53,794 bases of DNA from assembly GCA_039111535.1 (NCBI GenBank), contig JBCCIM010000018.1, forward strand, positions 1 to 53,794, in the 5' to 3' direction. Source of the stretch: Bacteroidota bacterium. Its GTDB lineage: Bacteria; Bacteroidota; Rhodothermia; Rhodothermales; JAHQVL01. The notes below the pieces were generated by a model. The model did no database searches, was not told the origin of the DNA, and was given only the letters and a program-made list of their open reading frames with translations. A program made the translations under genes and the position numbers. Shown here in pieces: positions 25,479 to 34,009 of this stretch. How positions within the stretch are numbered: the stretch's first letter is position 1; each line of letters begins with the position of its first letter.

Positions 25479-26000
25479 ATGAAATTCGCAAAACGATTCG
25501 CTTTCGCAGCGATTTGCCTTTTGCTCCTTGGGGGCTGTACCAATAACTACGAATCGCTTGAACCCAATGAGCTTTACCGGCTGGCCCAAAAGGCAGCCAA
25601 CGATGGAAAGCTGGACAAAGCGGCAGATATCTCACGTGTAGCACTGCAAAAAGGGGACATCCGCGCCCAGGTGCTGTTGGGCAATGTCTTATATGATGAA
25701 GACCCCGAAGCTGCCTTTCGCCACTGGCACGCAGCAGCAGAGAAAGGGGAGCCGGCTGCAAAATATATCCTTGGATTTTTTGCTTACACCAACAGTGAGG
25801 ATGAAGAGGCTGTATTCTGGATATCAGATGCAGCAAGCCAGGGGGATAAAGAAGCGCAATACCTGTTTGCCATGATGTACCAGGAAGGCCGCGGGGTTGA
25901 GATGAATTTCGAAAAAGCGCGCTATTGGCTAAATAAAGCAGCAGATCAGAATCACACCTACGCCATCCAGCAACTCAAAGTACTGGACAATAAAACTTGA
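25479..26000 (+). CDS. Sel1-repeat lipoprotein
   Basis: A 173-residue lipoprotein (signal with LLLLGGC, Cys20). Residues about 60-165 carry Sel1-like repeats, the short TPR-like helix pairs with an Ala/Gly pattern: AFRHWHAAAEKGEPAAKYIL, then AVFWISDAASQGDKEAQYLF, then a last unit ending in YWLNKAADQNHTYA. Such proteins act as protein-protein scaffolds in the periplasm or at the outer membrane; no specific partner is suggested. The start is preceded by the A-rich GGGAAAACA, typical of Bacteroidota. The gene stands alone, with 330 non-coding bases after it. Confidence 0.8.
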   Translation: MKFAKRFAFAAICLLLLGGCTNNYESLEPNELYRLAQKAANDGKLDKAADISRVALQKGDIRAQVLLGNVLYDEDPEAAFRHWHAAAEKGEPAAKYILGFFAYTNSEDEEAVFWISDAASQGDKEAQYLFAMMYQEGRGVEMNFEKARYWLNKAADQNHTYAIQQLKVLDNKT

Positions 26001-26331
26001 TTTTGATCATTGTGGCGGGGTATAGTGGCCTTTTTACTAACGGAATCGCTAAAAAAGACGCAGCGGACACAACCGCTTAGCTTCTTCTTTTGGCGCTGAA
26101 CGCTTGGCCAGAATCATTAAGAGGATGCTACAGTTATTTAGGAAATGATAAGTATGTAAAGGGTGTGTAAAAGGCAGAAAAGCCATTGTGTGTTTTAACA
26201 CGGAGGGGGGTATCAGAACCGCAAACACAAGCAAAACCATCTGCGCGTGTAGGGTTCGTATGGTAACCTGATACGATCTGAAAACGGGCATGTTGGATAC
26301 CAGATAGATAACCTCAACTCCGGTTAAAACA
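26001..26331. other. Intergenic region without a recognisable gene
   Basis: About 330 bases between the Sel1-repeat lipoprotein and the next secreted protein. A minus-strand frame crosses it but has no family character and overlaps the next real gene, so it is not counted. No strong hairpin or repeat is seen. Confidence 0.4.
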
Positions 26332-26853
26332 ATGAAATCATATAATAGAAGCCTGTTTTCTTTTTTTGTACTCACCTTCGCTTTTGTCTTTACGGCTTCA
26401 GCACAGCAGAGCACGTCGATGATGTCTGATCTGCCGGCAACTTTTGATGCCTCCGTATTTCTGAATGAAGACGATGAGATCTTCCCGGCCGTAAATAATT
26501 ATGTCATTACACCAGCAGCAGAACGAGACGCTGAATGGTGGCGTGAAGTCGAAAACGAAATCTCAATTGCGGACAAAAACTACAAAAAGGTTACGGCCCA
26601 GGAGCTTCGGCACATCCTGCACTTCGAAGTGAACTACAATGAAGAAGTCGACTTGAGCAGCTCTGTTTCAACGCTGCTTGATGTACACGCATTTCATAAG
26701 TCTGTGCCCGTACGCATGATGGCTGTGGCTGCCCTCGTCGAAATTGGCGATGAGAAAGCCATACAGCAAGTCCACGAGACGTTGTATCGCCAGCGTTCAG
26801 CGCGCGTATTGGATTACTCTATCCTTGCATTGCAGTCATTTTATAACAACTAG
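26332..26853 (+). CDS. Small secreted protein with HEAT-like C-terminus, function unknown
   Basis: A 173-residue exported protein with a signal peptide (SFFVLTFAFVFTASA, cut before Gln). The middle contains a Trp-rich helix (RDAEWWREVENEI). The last 60 residues read like one and a half HEAT-type helical repeats (SVPVRMMAVAALVEIGDEKA, then a second helix pair). No enzyme motif is visible. The gene is single and closes with a strong hairpin terminator. A role as periplasmic binding scaffold is possible but unproven. Confidence 0.65.
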   Translation: MKSYNRSLFSFFVLTFAFVFTASAQQSTSMMSDLPATFDASVFLNEDDEIFPAVNNYVITPAAERDAEWWREVENEISIADKNYKKVTAQELRHILHFEVNYNEEVDLSSSVSTLLDVHAFHKSVPVRMMAVAALVEIGDEKAIQQVHETLYRQRSARVLDYSILALQSFYNN

Positions 26854-26896
26854 GCCAGCATTGCAGTAGATGTATACACACAGCTTAAACATTACT

Positions 26897-26928
26897 AAAA
26901 ATACCCGGCATACCGTCGGGTATTTTTT
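26897..26928. terminator. Intrinsic terminator, probably bidirectional
   Basis: AAATACCCG pairs with CGGGTATTT around a nine-base loop. It is preceded by a run of A and followed by a run of T, which fits termination of the preceding gene and could also work from the opposite direction. Confidence 0.85.
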
Positions 26929-27083
26929 ATTTATGGTAAGTGGCGGTTGATAAGAGGTGCAGCCGGCGCCACTGCCCATCGTTTCTATGTTTACCAAAGC
27001 GCCTCGTTTAACGGTTTTGCTTTTTGTCTACCCAGCCTTAATATCTAATCTTAACCGCAACTTATTCCCCATCTCAAGCAGGT

Positions 27084-27839
27084 ATGGATACCCCCAGGTA
27101 CAAAGATTTAGAAGGCCAATGTGTGGTGGTGACCGGTGGTGCAACCGGCATTGGTGAATCCCTCGTGCGCGCTTTTGCTGCACAAAGTGCCCGCGTTTAT
27201 TTTTGTGATATTGATCGAACTGCCGGCGAGGCACTGGCTGGTGTGCTGGGTGAATCTGTCACTTTTGATGTGGTAGATCTGACCAGGGAAGATCAGGTGG
27301 TAAGTTGGATTCAGCGTATTGGGCGCACAAATCCATACATCAAGGCACTACTAAACAACGCGGCCCAGGATACCCGTTTGCCCCTGTTGGAAACGACAAT
27401 GGAACGCTGGGATCAGCTCACTGCGGTAAATCTGCGGGCGGCTTACCTTTGTACACAACAGGCTGTGCCTTTCATGAAAGGACGGGATGCTGCAGTCATT
27501 AACTTCGGTTCGGTTACTTTTCAGTTAGGCGAAGCCGGCCTCTCGGCGTACGTAACAGCCAAAGGTGCCATCGTAGCCATGTCGCGCTCGCTTGCAAGAG
27601 AACTGGGGCCCGACCATATTCGGGTGAATACCTTGTCTCCTGGATGGGTAATGACGGAAAAACAGTTGCGCATGCACGTAAACGAAGAAGTTAAAAAACG
27701 CCTTTTGGAAAGCCAGTGCATCCCCACGCTAATTGAACCAGTAGAAATAGCAGAAACAGCCCTTTTTCTCGCCTCAAACGCCAGCCGCGCCATCACCGGA
27801 CAAAATATTGCCGTCAATCGTGGATGGATGCATTTGTGA
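27084..27839 (+). CDS. Short-chain dehydrogenase/reductase (SDR)
   Basis: A 251-residue classical SDR. The cofactor loop is TGGATGIG, NNAA follows at the fourth strand, the catalytic Ser lies in NFGSVT and the Tyr/Lys pair in AYVTAKGA. Asp after the second strand (FCDIDRT) favours NAD over NADP. The C-terminus (GQNIAVNRGWMHL) resembles sugar and polyol dehydrogenases of the family, but the substrate cannot be assigned. It is a monocistronic gene between a terminator upstream and a repeat element downstream. Confidence 0.88.
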   Translation: MDTPRYKDLEGQCVVVTGGATGIGESLVRAFAAQSARVYFCDIDRTAGEALAGVLGESVTFDVVDLTREDQVVSWIQRIGRTNPYIKALLNNAAQDTRLPLLETTMERWDQLTAVNLRAAYLCTQQAVPFMKGRDAAVINFGSVTFQLGEAGLSAYVTAKGAIVAMSRSLARELGPDHIRVNTLSPGWVMTEKQLRMHVNEEVKKRLLESQCIPTLIEPVEIAETALFLASNASRAITGQNIAVNRGWMHL

Positions 27840-27854
27840 TTGGGGATTGTTGCG

Positions 27855-27927
27855 GTATGAAATATCGAACACCGAACAAGGAATTTTGAATGTCGAAGTG
27901 ATTTTTTTCACTCCTCACTCCTCACTG
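27855..27927. repeat. Modular intergenic repeat (CGAAyrCCGAA / TGTCGAA units plus ACTCCTC triplet)
   Basis: The 92-base gap holds a patchwork of short related words (ATATCGAAC, ACCGAAC, TTTGAATGTCGAAG), then a T-run, and three tandem copies of the ACTCCTC-type unit (CACTCCTCACTCCTCACT). Words of the same type recur between the tRNA genes at 53.7 kb. This resembles the low-complexity intergenic repeats seen in Bacteroidota genomes. No coding function. Confidence 0.6.
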
Positions 27928-27931
27928 AACG

Positions 27932-28678
27932 ATGCTTAAAAAACAACCTTTTGGTCTAGGCGCGTCCCGCTCATGGAAATCAATCTTTATTGATATTGGG
28001 GCCATTATTTTTAGCGTGCTCTTTGCGTTAGCGCTGGATGACTGGCGTGTAGACAGGGATACCAATGAGAAAGTGGAGAACGTGATTGCGACGATACGGC
28101 ATGAAATAGCAGAGAACAAAGCGCAGGTACAACAGGCCCTTGCATATCATGAGCCGCTGGTACAAAACCTGAGTGCCGGCACACATCGATTGGGCGGGGC
28201 AGGGCTGGAGGAAAGGGGTATATCTGTGCAAAATGAAGCTGACATGGCGGCTGTTTTAAAGCGCATGTTTATGGGGAATTCCCGGGCGATGTTTGAGGAG
28301 ATAAAAGTCCTAAAGTCGTCCGATACGGCGTACTACGCCCGCGTTGGGGCGCGTCCCATCCGGCTTGAGCTCACTGCAGATTCGCTTTTGATATTTGGTG
28401 AAGGAAATATCCAGTTGCGGCCAGCCCGCTTACTCAACTCAGCGTGGGAAACCGCGATTGCAACCCAGACCACCATCCATATGGATTTTGAATTGGTAGC
28501 AGCGATGACGGAGCTTGTCGGGTTACATGAGATCCATGACAGTACCGTCAGCAGGATTATCGAGATCCTCTATACAGGAAATGGCTCAGCTACATCAGCG
28601 TTGCAAGATTTGCGCTGGTTTGAGGCTTCCATGTTGGAGCAATACGCCAAAATAGAGGCCATCCTTGACAAAGAATAG
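27932..28678 (+). CDS. Membrane-anchored protein of unknown function
   Basis: A 248-residue protein. After a short basic start, a single membrane segment (IFIDIGAIIFSVLFALALDDW) is followed by a charged helix (DTNEKVENVIATIRHEIAEN) and a mostly helical soluble part. The layout, a membrane helix ending in Asp-Asp-Trp then a coiled region, recalls DUF6090-type Bacteroidota proteins, but the match is by layout only. The soluble domain would face the periplasm or the cytoplasm; topology is unclear. It begins four bases after the repeat element. No catalytic motif is visible. Confidence 0.65.
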   Translation: MLKKQPFGLGASRSWKSIFIDIGAIIFSVLFALALDDWRVDRDTNEKVENVIATIRHEIAENKAQVQQALAYHEPLVQNLSAGTHRLGGAGLEERGISVQNEADMAAVLKRMFMGNSRAMFEEIKVLKSSDTAYYARVGARPIRLELTADSLLIFGEGNIQLRPARLLNSAWETAIATQTTIHMDFELVAAMTELVGLHEIHDSTVSRIIEILYTGNGSATSALQDLRWFEASMLEQYAKIEAILDKE

Positions 28679-28729
28679 GAAATACATGGGAGCAGCCGTA
28701 TACCACCTGCTCCCATGTAAGTGCCTGTG

Positions 28730-29269
28730 CTACTGTGCGCCGACATCCAGGCCTACAGCCGTAAAGCTACCAGAAATGGTCACCTGGGCTGTGGAATTGG
28801 GCAACACACTGGCGGCTGTCATTGAAATACTGCCGGCTACCCGGTTGTTCGACGACTCCGTTATGGTGAGCGTCCCGCCAGACGAGTAGAAGACATCCGT
28901 CCCTGTGGAAAAGATGCCAATAAACGCATCGTTGCTGAGCGTTTCTACCTCTGTGTCGAGGTTAATGTTGGCAATCGAGTGCCCGCCATTTCCTGGTCGG
29001 GTACCTTTACGGGTAATGGAGAGGGTCTGTGCAGTCGTGCCCGTGACGCCAAAATTCATCCCAAACCCTGAAATCCCTGTTTGTGCATCGGTAACTGCAC
29101 CGAAGGCTGCCTGGTTACCACTTAAGGTTTGCATAACGTCGCCGGTTACCTGGATTTCAAAAGAACCAATGAGATCTTCAACCTCATCAGGGTCGTTGGA
29201 GTCGCAGCCGGCCAGCATTAAAAGGCCAGAGAGTAACAAGAATCGGGTGTAAAAAAGGGTCTTTTTCAT
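28730..29269 (-). CDS. Lipoprotein of unknown function
   Basis: A 179-residue lipoprotein (signal ending LLMLAGC, followed by the acidic DSNDPDEVED, a common Bacteroidota outer-membrane lipoprotein start). The mature part is beta-rich and low in charged residues (GSFEIQVTGDVMQTLSG, SGGTLTITESSNNRVAGSIS), suggesting a small beta-sandwich. It lies 78 bases after the gene for a type IX-secreted protein on the same strand, so the two may be cotranscribed. No known domain is recognised. An upstream in-frame ATG would add 13 residues before the signal peptide and was not used. Confidence 0.75.
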   Translation of the reverse strand: MKKTLFYTRFLLLSGLLMLAGCDSNDPDEVEDLIGSFEIQVTGDVMQTLSGNQAAFGAVTDAQTGISGFGMNFGVTGTTAQTLSITRKGTRPGNGGHSIANINLDTEVETLSNDAFIGIFSTGTDVFYSSGGTLTITESSNNRVAGSISMTAASVLPNSTAQVTISGSFTAVGLDVGAQ

Positions 29270-29347
29270 TGTTCTATAGGTTTTTTGTTGAGAATAGGTT
29301 GAGCGCATGCTTGCAAAGATGACCGGTCCGCGAGGGCAGCAAAGCAG

Positions 29348-30511
29348 TCACTTGACATGCAGCATCGTGCGGCGTGAAATTGCACCGTCAGTTTCGAGTT
29401 CGAAGAAGTAGAGGCCAGAAGGCATGTTTTCAGGAGTCCAGCGGACCGCGTGTTTGCCGGCTGCACGGGTTTCATCAACCAGTAGTGCTACACGTTGCCC
29501 GATGCTGTTAAAAATGCTGAGTCGTACGTGGCCGGCTTCTGTCAATTCAAAAGGCAAGGTGGTTTCCCGTAGAAATGGGTTTGGGTAGTTAGGATGGGCC
29601 ATAAGACGGTCAGAGCCGGCCGTTGTGGTCGGGGCTATGGCCGTAGTCATCGTGTTGCTGGGGCTGAATAGCGAAATAGATTGGGGGCTTGACAAGTCAA
29701 ACGATATTTCTGCCGGATCTGCAGGAATATGCTGGTCATAGAAAACACCAAGCTGCTCAAGGTCAGCTGTGACAAAGCTCCATCCACCGAGCTCCTGCGA
29801 TGACCCATCTGGGCTTAAAATTGTCTGGTTGATACGGATACGCAGACAGGGAAATGAGCCGTTATGGGTAATCAAGGTGCCGTACCCATCCACTTGAATG
29901 TCGTGCTCTTCTACCACACCGGGGATTTCAACGACGCCGATTGGTGTTTCTACAGTATTGATATGGGTGAAATCAGACTGCCAGGCATTGCCCATCTGCA
30001 GTGGAAGCGGCGCCTGGAGCTTTCCGGGAGAAAAAACGCTGACGACTGGGTCAGGTGTACCATCCGCGTTGGTGTCTTGCCATACACCATTGCCCAACCA
30101 TGCGAGGCTGTCTGCCGTGATGCTCCTGAAAATAAAGATGTCGGGTGTGCTACTTTCTTCAAAATCTACCTGCCAGACATCCGTCACTTCTCCGTTAAAT
30201 GTGCTTGCTGCACCAGGAATTGCTACACTGTCGGATGGGAAAGAGAGGTAGTAGTTGGTCGAAAAAAGAGGAAGTTGGGCTGTGATTGCGGCAAAATCAA
30301 ACGTGTTGTTGTTACCATCGAGCAAAAGGAGGTCGGGTAAGAATGCCAGATTGTTTGGGAGATTACCGTTGTTGTTGTCAGCGAGGAATTCCTGGAAAGA
30401 TGCACTGGTTTGTGCCTGAAAATCTGCTGCTGTGAGTACAAGTTGTGCCTGTGCCGGCACACTGATCACAGCCGGGAAGAGGAGCGTGAAAAGCCATAAA
30501 GAACGAAACAT
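29348..30511 (-). CDS. Secreted protein with type IX secretion sorting domain
   Basis: A 387-residue exported protein: signal peptide (FTLLFPAVISVPAQA), a beta-rich body without a recognised catalytic motif, and a C-terminal domain of about 80 residues beginning HPNYPNPFLRETTLPFEL and closing with PSGLYFFELETDGAISRRTM. That end is the type A sorting signal of the type IX system, which carries proteins across the outer membrane for release or surface attachment. The body holds a calcium-type DTNADGTPD loop. Two Cys are few for a surface protein. The neighbouring lipoprotein gene downstream may be a partner. Function unknown. Confidence 0.8.
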   Translation of the reverse strand: MFRSLWLFTLLFPAVISVPAQAQLVLTAADFQAQTSASFQEFLADNNNGNLPNNLAFLPDLLLLDGNNNTFDFAAITAQLPLFSTNYYLSFPSDSVAIPGAASTFNGEVTDVWQVDFEESSTPDIFIFRSITADSLAWLGNGVWQDTNADGTPDPVVSVFSPGKLQAPLPLQMGNAWQSDFTHINTVETPIGVVEIPGVVEEHDIQVDGYGTLITHNGSFPCLRIRINQTILSPDGSSQELGGWSFVTADLEQLGVFYDQHIPADPAEISFDLSSPQSISLFSPSNTMTTAIAPTTTAGSDRLMAHPNYPNPFLRETTLPFELTEAGHVRLSIFNSIGQRVALLVDETRAAGKHAVRWTPENMPSGLYFFELETDGAISRRTMLHVK

Positions 30512-30679
30512 GTCGTAGGTCTCTCTGATATGTGGATAACTGCATTGATGCAAAAAGCAGAATGTTTGCGCTTTGCTCACCCCACATGCGCTGTTTTCAG
30601 AGAAAGTGGATCACAGGCATGAATATTTTTATAGATTAATGTTGCTTAGCCCACGTTTGAAATAGTTCTTGAGTATCAC

Positions 30680-31252
30680 ATGACCCCAGATTCTGATGAA
30701 GTGACGCAGCTACTGGATAAGTGGCGGGCAGGAGAAACGGAAGCATTTGAATCGTTGATTCCACTCGTGTACGAAGAGCTGCGCCGGCTCGCACATCACC
30801 ATTTACAGAAAGAGCGCACCGGTCACACGATGCATACAACAGACCTGGTTCATGAGGCATACCTGAATTTGGCGGGAAAAGAGGGGGCTGCGTGGCAGAA
30901 TAGAACGCACTTCTTTGCCGTAGCAGCACACGCCATGCGCGGCATCCTCATTGATTACGCCCGCCGGCGCAACCGAAAAAAGCGGGGCGGAGGAACGCCA
31001 GATTTGCACCTTGATGATGTACAGGTGTGCACTGAAGACAAACTGGAGGATCTCTTAACCCTGGATCAGGCAATGCATATGCTGGCAGAAATCGACAGCC
31101 GGTTGTGTCGCATTGTTGAATGTCGGTATTTTGCCGGCCTGACCATCGACGAAACCGCCGAGGCCCTGGGCGTGTCGCCGGCCACCGTGAAACGCGATTG
31201 GAAAGTTGCTAAAGCCTGGTTACATCGCGCTGTTAACGAACAAAAAAGCTGA
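30680..31252 (+). CDS. ECF-type RNA polymerase sigma factor
   Basis: A 190-residue sigma factor of the group usually found with Ser/Thr kinases. Region 2 is seen in ELRRLAHHHLQKER and TTDLVHEAYLNL, with the family-typical AVAAHAMRGILIDYARRR. Region 4 has the helix-turn-helix LTIDETAEALGVSPATVKRDW. The C-terminal KAWLHRAVNE is a standard end. No anti-sigma gene is adjacent; instead a kinase gene follows after 75 bases, so activity may be controlled by phosphorylation. Targets are unknown. Confidence 0.92.
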   Translation: MTPDSDEVTQLLDKWRAGETEAFESLIPLVYEELRRLAHHHLQKERTGHTMHTTDLVHEAYLNLAGKEGAAWQNRTHFFAVAAHAMRGILIDYARRRNRKKRGGGTPDLHLDDVQVCTEDKLEDLLTLDQAMHMLAEIDSRLCRIVECRYFAGLTIDETAEALGVSPATVKRDWKVAKAWLHRAVNEQKS

Positions 31253-31327
31253 CTTATTTGAGCTGAATCTACCCTTTCTGACGCTCCTACCTGTAAAGAG
31301 CATGCGCTGAACCAAGTTGTCTGACCC

Positions 31328-34009
31328 ATGAGTGAACTAAACTGGCAGAAGCTAAAGGAGATATTTAACGAAGCCCTGGCACTTTCGCCTGACAAGCGGC
31401 ACGCTTTGCTGGAAGGGCTGCCTGACCAACAAATGAAAGCAGAGGTTGAATCGTTACTGGCTTCGTACAATGAAAATCCCGCCTTTCTAGAAAATGCGGT
31501 GCATACCTCTGCGTTGAAAGCTGTGGAGTTGGTGGACCCGCAGGCAGCAACAGGACTTGTGTTGGGTGCTTATCGTGTTGTGCGTGAATTGGGGCGTGGC
31601 GGTATGGGCATGGTGTACCTCGCAGAGCGCGTTGATGGCGCCTTTGAGCACCATGTTGCAATCAAAGTGGGTAAGCAGGATGCATACAATCCCGAGTATG
31701 TGGAGCGGCTGAAACATGAGCGTCAGATCCTTGCTTCTCTTGCACATCCACACATAGCCAAATTATTGGATGGTGGCGTTACGGCAGATGGCCGGCCATA
31801 TTTCGCAATGGAGTACGTTGAAGATGGATTGCCTATCGATACATTTTGTGCGCAAGAGGGATATGATGTAGTGCAGAAACTTCAGCTTTTTCGGTCTATA
31901 TGCGCGGCTATTGCTTATGCCCATCGCCAACTGGTTGTACACCGCGATCTGAAGCCTTCCAATATCCTGGTGTCTCCTGAAGGCCAGGTAAAGCTGCTTG
32001 ATTTTGGGCTGGCAAAATTACTCGACGATAAAGCTGGGAGCATCGGGCCGCAAACCCGCACCGGGATGCAACTGATGACACTCGAGTATGCCAGCCCTGA
32101 ACAGGTGCGGGGTGTACCTGTTTCTACAGCAACCGATGTGTATTCACTCGGCGTGGTGCTCTACAAGCTACTTGCCGGCAAGCGCCCGTATGATGTCCGG
32201 CATCTCTCACCAACGCAAATTGAGCGGATAATTTGTACGCAAGAACCTATGCGTCCGAGTGAGATGGCGCGGGACGTTGCAACCGGGAAGGAAAAGATTG
32301 CAGCAGACCTCGACAACATCGTTATGAAGGCGCTGCGCAAAGAGCCTGAACGCCGGTATGGATCTGTTGAGCTTTTACGAGAAGACATTGACCGGTTTTT
32401 GCAGCAATTGCCCGTATCAGCACGGCCTGCAACAGCGCGTTACCGGCTCTCCAAATTTGTAAATCGTCATCGGTGGGGTGTTGGCGCTGCCATTGTTTTT
32501 GCGTTTGCATTGCTTGGAGGAGTGGTCTCGACATCTTATCAGGCGCAACGGGCTGCTGTTGCGCAACAGAAAGCAGAAGAACGCACCGATGCGGTGCGCG
32601 CCATGGCGAATACGTTGCTATTCGATATCCATGATGCTATTCGCGATTTGCCGGGTGCAACGCCGGCCCGCAGGCTGCTGGTGAAAAACGCTGAGCAATA
32701 TCTGAATATGTTGGGACAGGCTTTTCCCGAAGACCCAGGCTTGCAAGCTGAACTCGCAGAGGCATACAACCGGGTGGGTGAGATTTATGGTGATCCTCAC
32801 TTTCCCAATCTTGGCAATTTGGCAGAAGCCGGGACTTATTATGGCCGAGCGCTGGAGCTTCGGGAGTCGCTGCAAGAACAGGGAGATGACGAGCATGCGG
32901 ATACACACGCGCTTGCGTTGGCAAAAGCGCGGCTCGCTGTTGTAAAGTCGTGGGGTGGTGAAAATGAAGAAGCCATCGTGCTGAGTAGCGCAGCGTTGGC
33001 TTCCCTTGGCCAACAATATCAAAATGAACCCAATGATGTCATACTCCACGATATAGGGCGCATTAGAAGTGAGTTGGGCTGGTGGCTGGTTTTCTCAGGC
33101 GACATACCCGAAGCAAAGGAGATTCTTGAAAAGGCGATCGACGAACTCGAATCCCTCTCGCAAACCAAAGCGGGGCATGTCGATTTTGAAATTGATTTGT
33201 GGCGGGCTTACAACTATGCAGTGGATGCCTATCGCTGGAGCGGCGCGCCGGCATATGCCCTTGAGGTCCTGGAAGCCAAAGCCTGTCCGCGCCTGGCTGC
33301 ATTAGGCCAAAAACTAGCCCTGAACCCGCGGCTGCAGTCGTGTTATGCAACTTGTCTCAGTAAAATGGGCGGACTTTATAACGCAATGGGTGACGAAGCG
33401 AAAAACATTCAATACCTCGAGCAAGCCCTGACAATTGCCAAAGGCATGGAGGCATCAGATACCACCAATGTTTTGGGCAAACAGACGGTTGGGGCCTTGC
33501 TTTCAGCTTTGGGGAACGCCCATCAAGAATCTGGGGATGTGGAAAAGACAACGGGGTATTTTGAACGGGCCATCAACCTGCGTAGAGAAATCTACCAGTT
33601 AGATGAAACGCACGGGGAAGCCGGCAATGCACTCGGTAATTCCCTGCGATCTTCGTGTCTGTTTTATGCAACAAACGCAAAATTTGACCTTGCCCTGGCG
33701 CGTTGTGCGGGAGCAGTGGAGGTGTTTGAAAAAGTTATTGCCGTGGATTCCCTGAACGGCATCTGGCAATCCAATTTGATTGAGTCTTACCTGGTAACGG
33801 CTGATGTGCATAAAGCAGCAGCAGAGCAGCGCTCGGGCGCCTTTGCACTACATCTGCAACAGGCAAGCGAGGAGTATGCCAAAGGAATCGCCTTAATCGA
33901 TTTACTGGCCGGGGAAGGGCGGGCATTTGAGTGGCCGGCTAAACTTGATAGTTTGCGGGCACTGCATCGTTTGGTACGCGATGAACTCGATCGCGCTAAG
34001 AAGGACTGA
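31328..34009 (+). CDS. Membrane Ser/Thr protein kinase with TPR repeats
   Basis: An 893-residue protein. A helical N-terminal segment of about 75 residues precedes a Hanks-type kinase domain (about 82-360): Gly loop ELGRGGMGMVYLA, Lys113 in HHVAIKVG, catalytic HRDLKPSNIL, DFGLAKLL and the APE-like SPEQVRG. A single membrane helix (about 381-400, VGAAIVFAFALLGGVV) separates it from an exported half rich in TPR-like helices, some with clear repeat signs (ALGNAHQESGDVEKTTGYFE). The layout is that of sensor kinases encoded next to ECF sigma factors, where the kinase is thought to switch on the sigma factor. The last bases overlap the end of the convergent regulator gene by 14. Confidence 0.92.
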   Translation: MSELNWQKLKEIFNEALALSPDKRHALLEGLPDQQMKAEVESLLASYNENPAFLENAVHTSALKAVELVDPQAATGLVLGAYRVVRELGRGGMGMVYLAERVDGAFEHHVAIKVGKQDAYNPEYVERLKHERQILASLAHPHIAKLLDGGVTADGRPYFAMEYVEDGLPIDTFCAQEGYDVVQKLQLFRSICAAIAYAHRQLVVHRDLKPSNILVSPEGQVKLLDFGLAKLLDDKAGSIGPQTRTGMQLMTLEYASPEQVRGVPVSTATDVYSLGVVLYKLLAGKRPYDVRHLSPTQIERIICTQEPMRPSEMARDVATGKEKIAADLDNIVMKALRKEPERRYGSVELLREDIDRFLQQLPVSARPATARYRLSKFVNRHRWGVGAAIVFAFALLGGVVSTSYQAQRAAVAQQKAEERTDAVRAMANTLLFDIHDAIRDLPGATPARRLLVKNAEQYLNMLGQAFPEDPGLQAELAEAYNRVGEIYGDPHFPNLGNLAEAGTYYGRALELRESLQEQGDDEHADTHALALAKARLAVVKSWGGENEEAIVLSSAALASLGQQYQNEPNDVILHDIGRIRSELGWWLVFSGDIPEAKEILEKAIDELESLSQTKAGHVDFEIDLWRAYNYAVDAYRWSGAPAYALEVLEAKACPRLAALGQKLALNPRLQSCYATCLSKMGGLYNAMGDEAKNIQYLEQALTIAKGMEASDTTNVLGKQTVGALLSALGNAHQESGDVEKTTGYFERAINLRREIYQLDETHGEAGNALGNSLRSSCLFYATNAKFDLALARCAGAVEVFEKVIAVDSLNGIWQSNLIESYLVTADVHKAAAEQRSGAFALHLQQASEEYAKGIALIDLLAGEGRAFEWPAKLDSLRALHRLVRDELDRAKKD

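Noticed and set aside
26049-26414. 121-codon minus-strand frame
   Set aside because: Overlaps the start and signal peptide of a convincing plus-strand secreted protein gene and has no recognisable motif.
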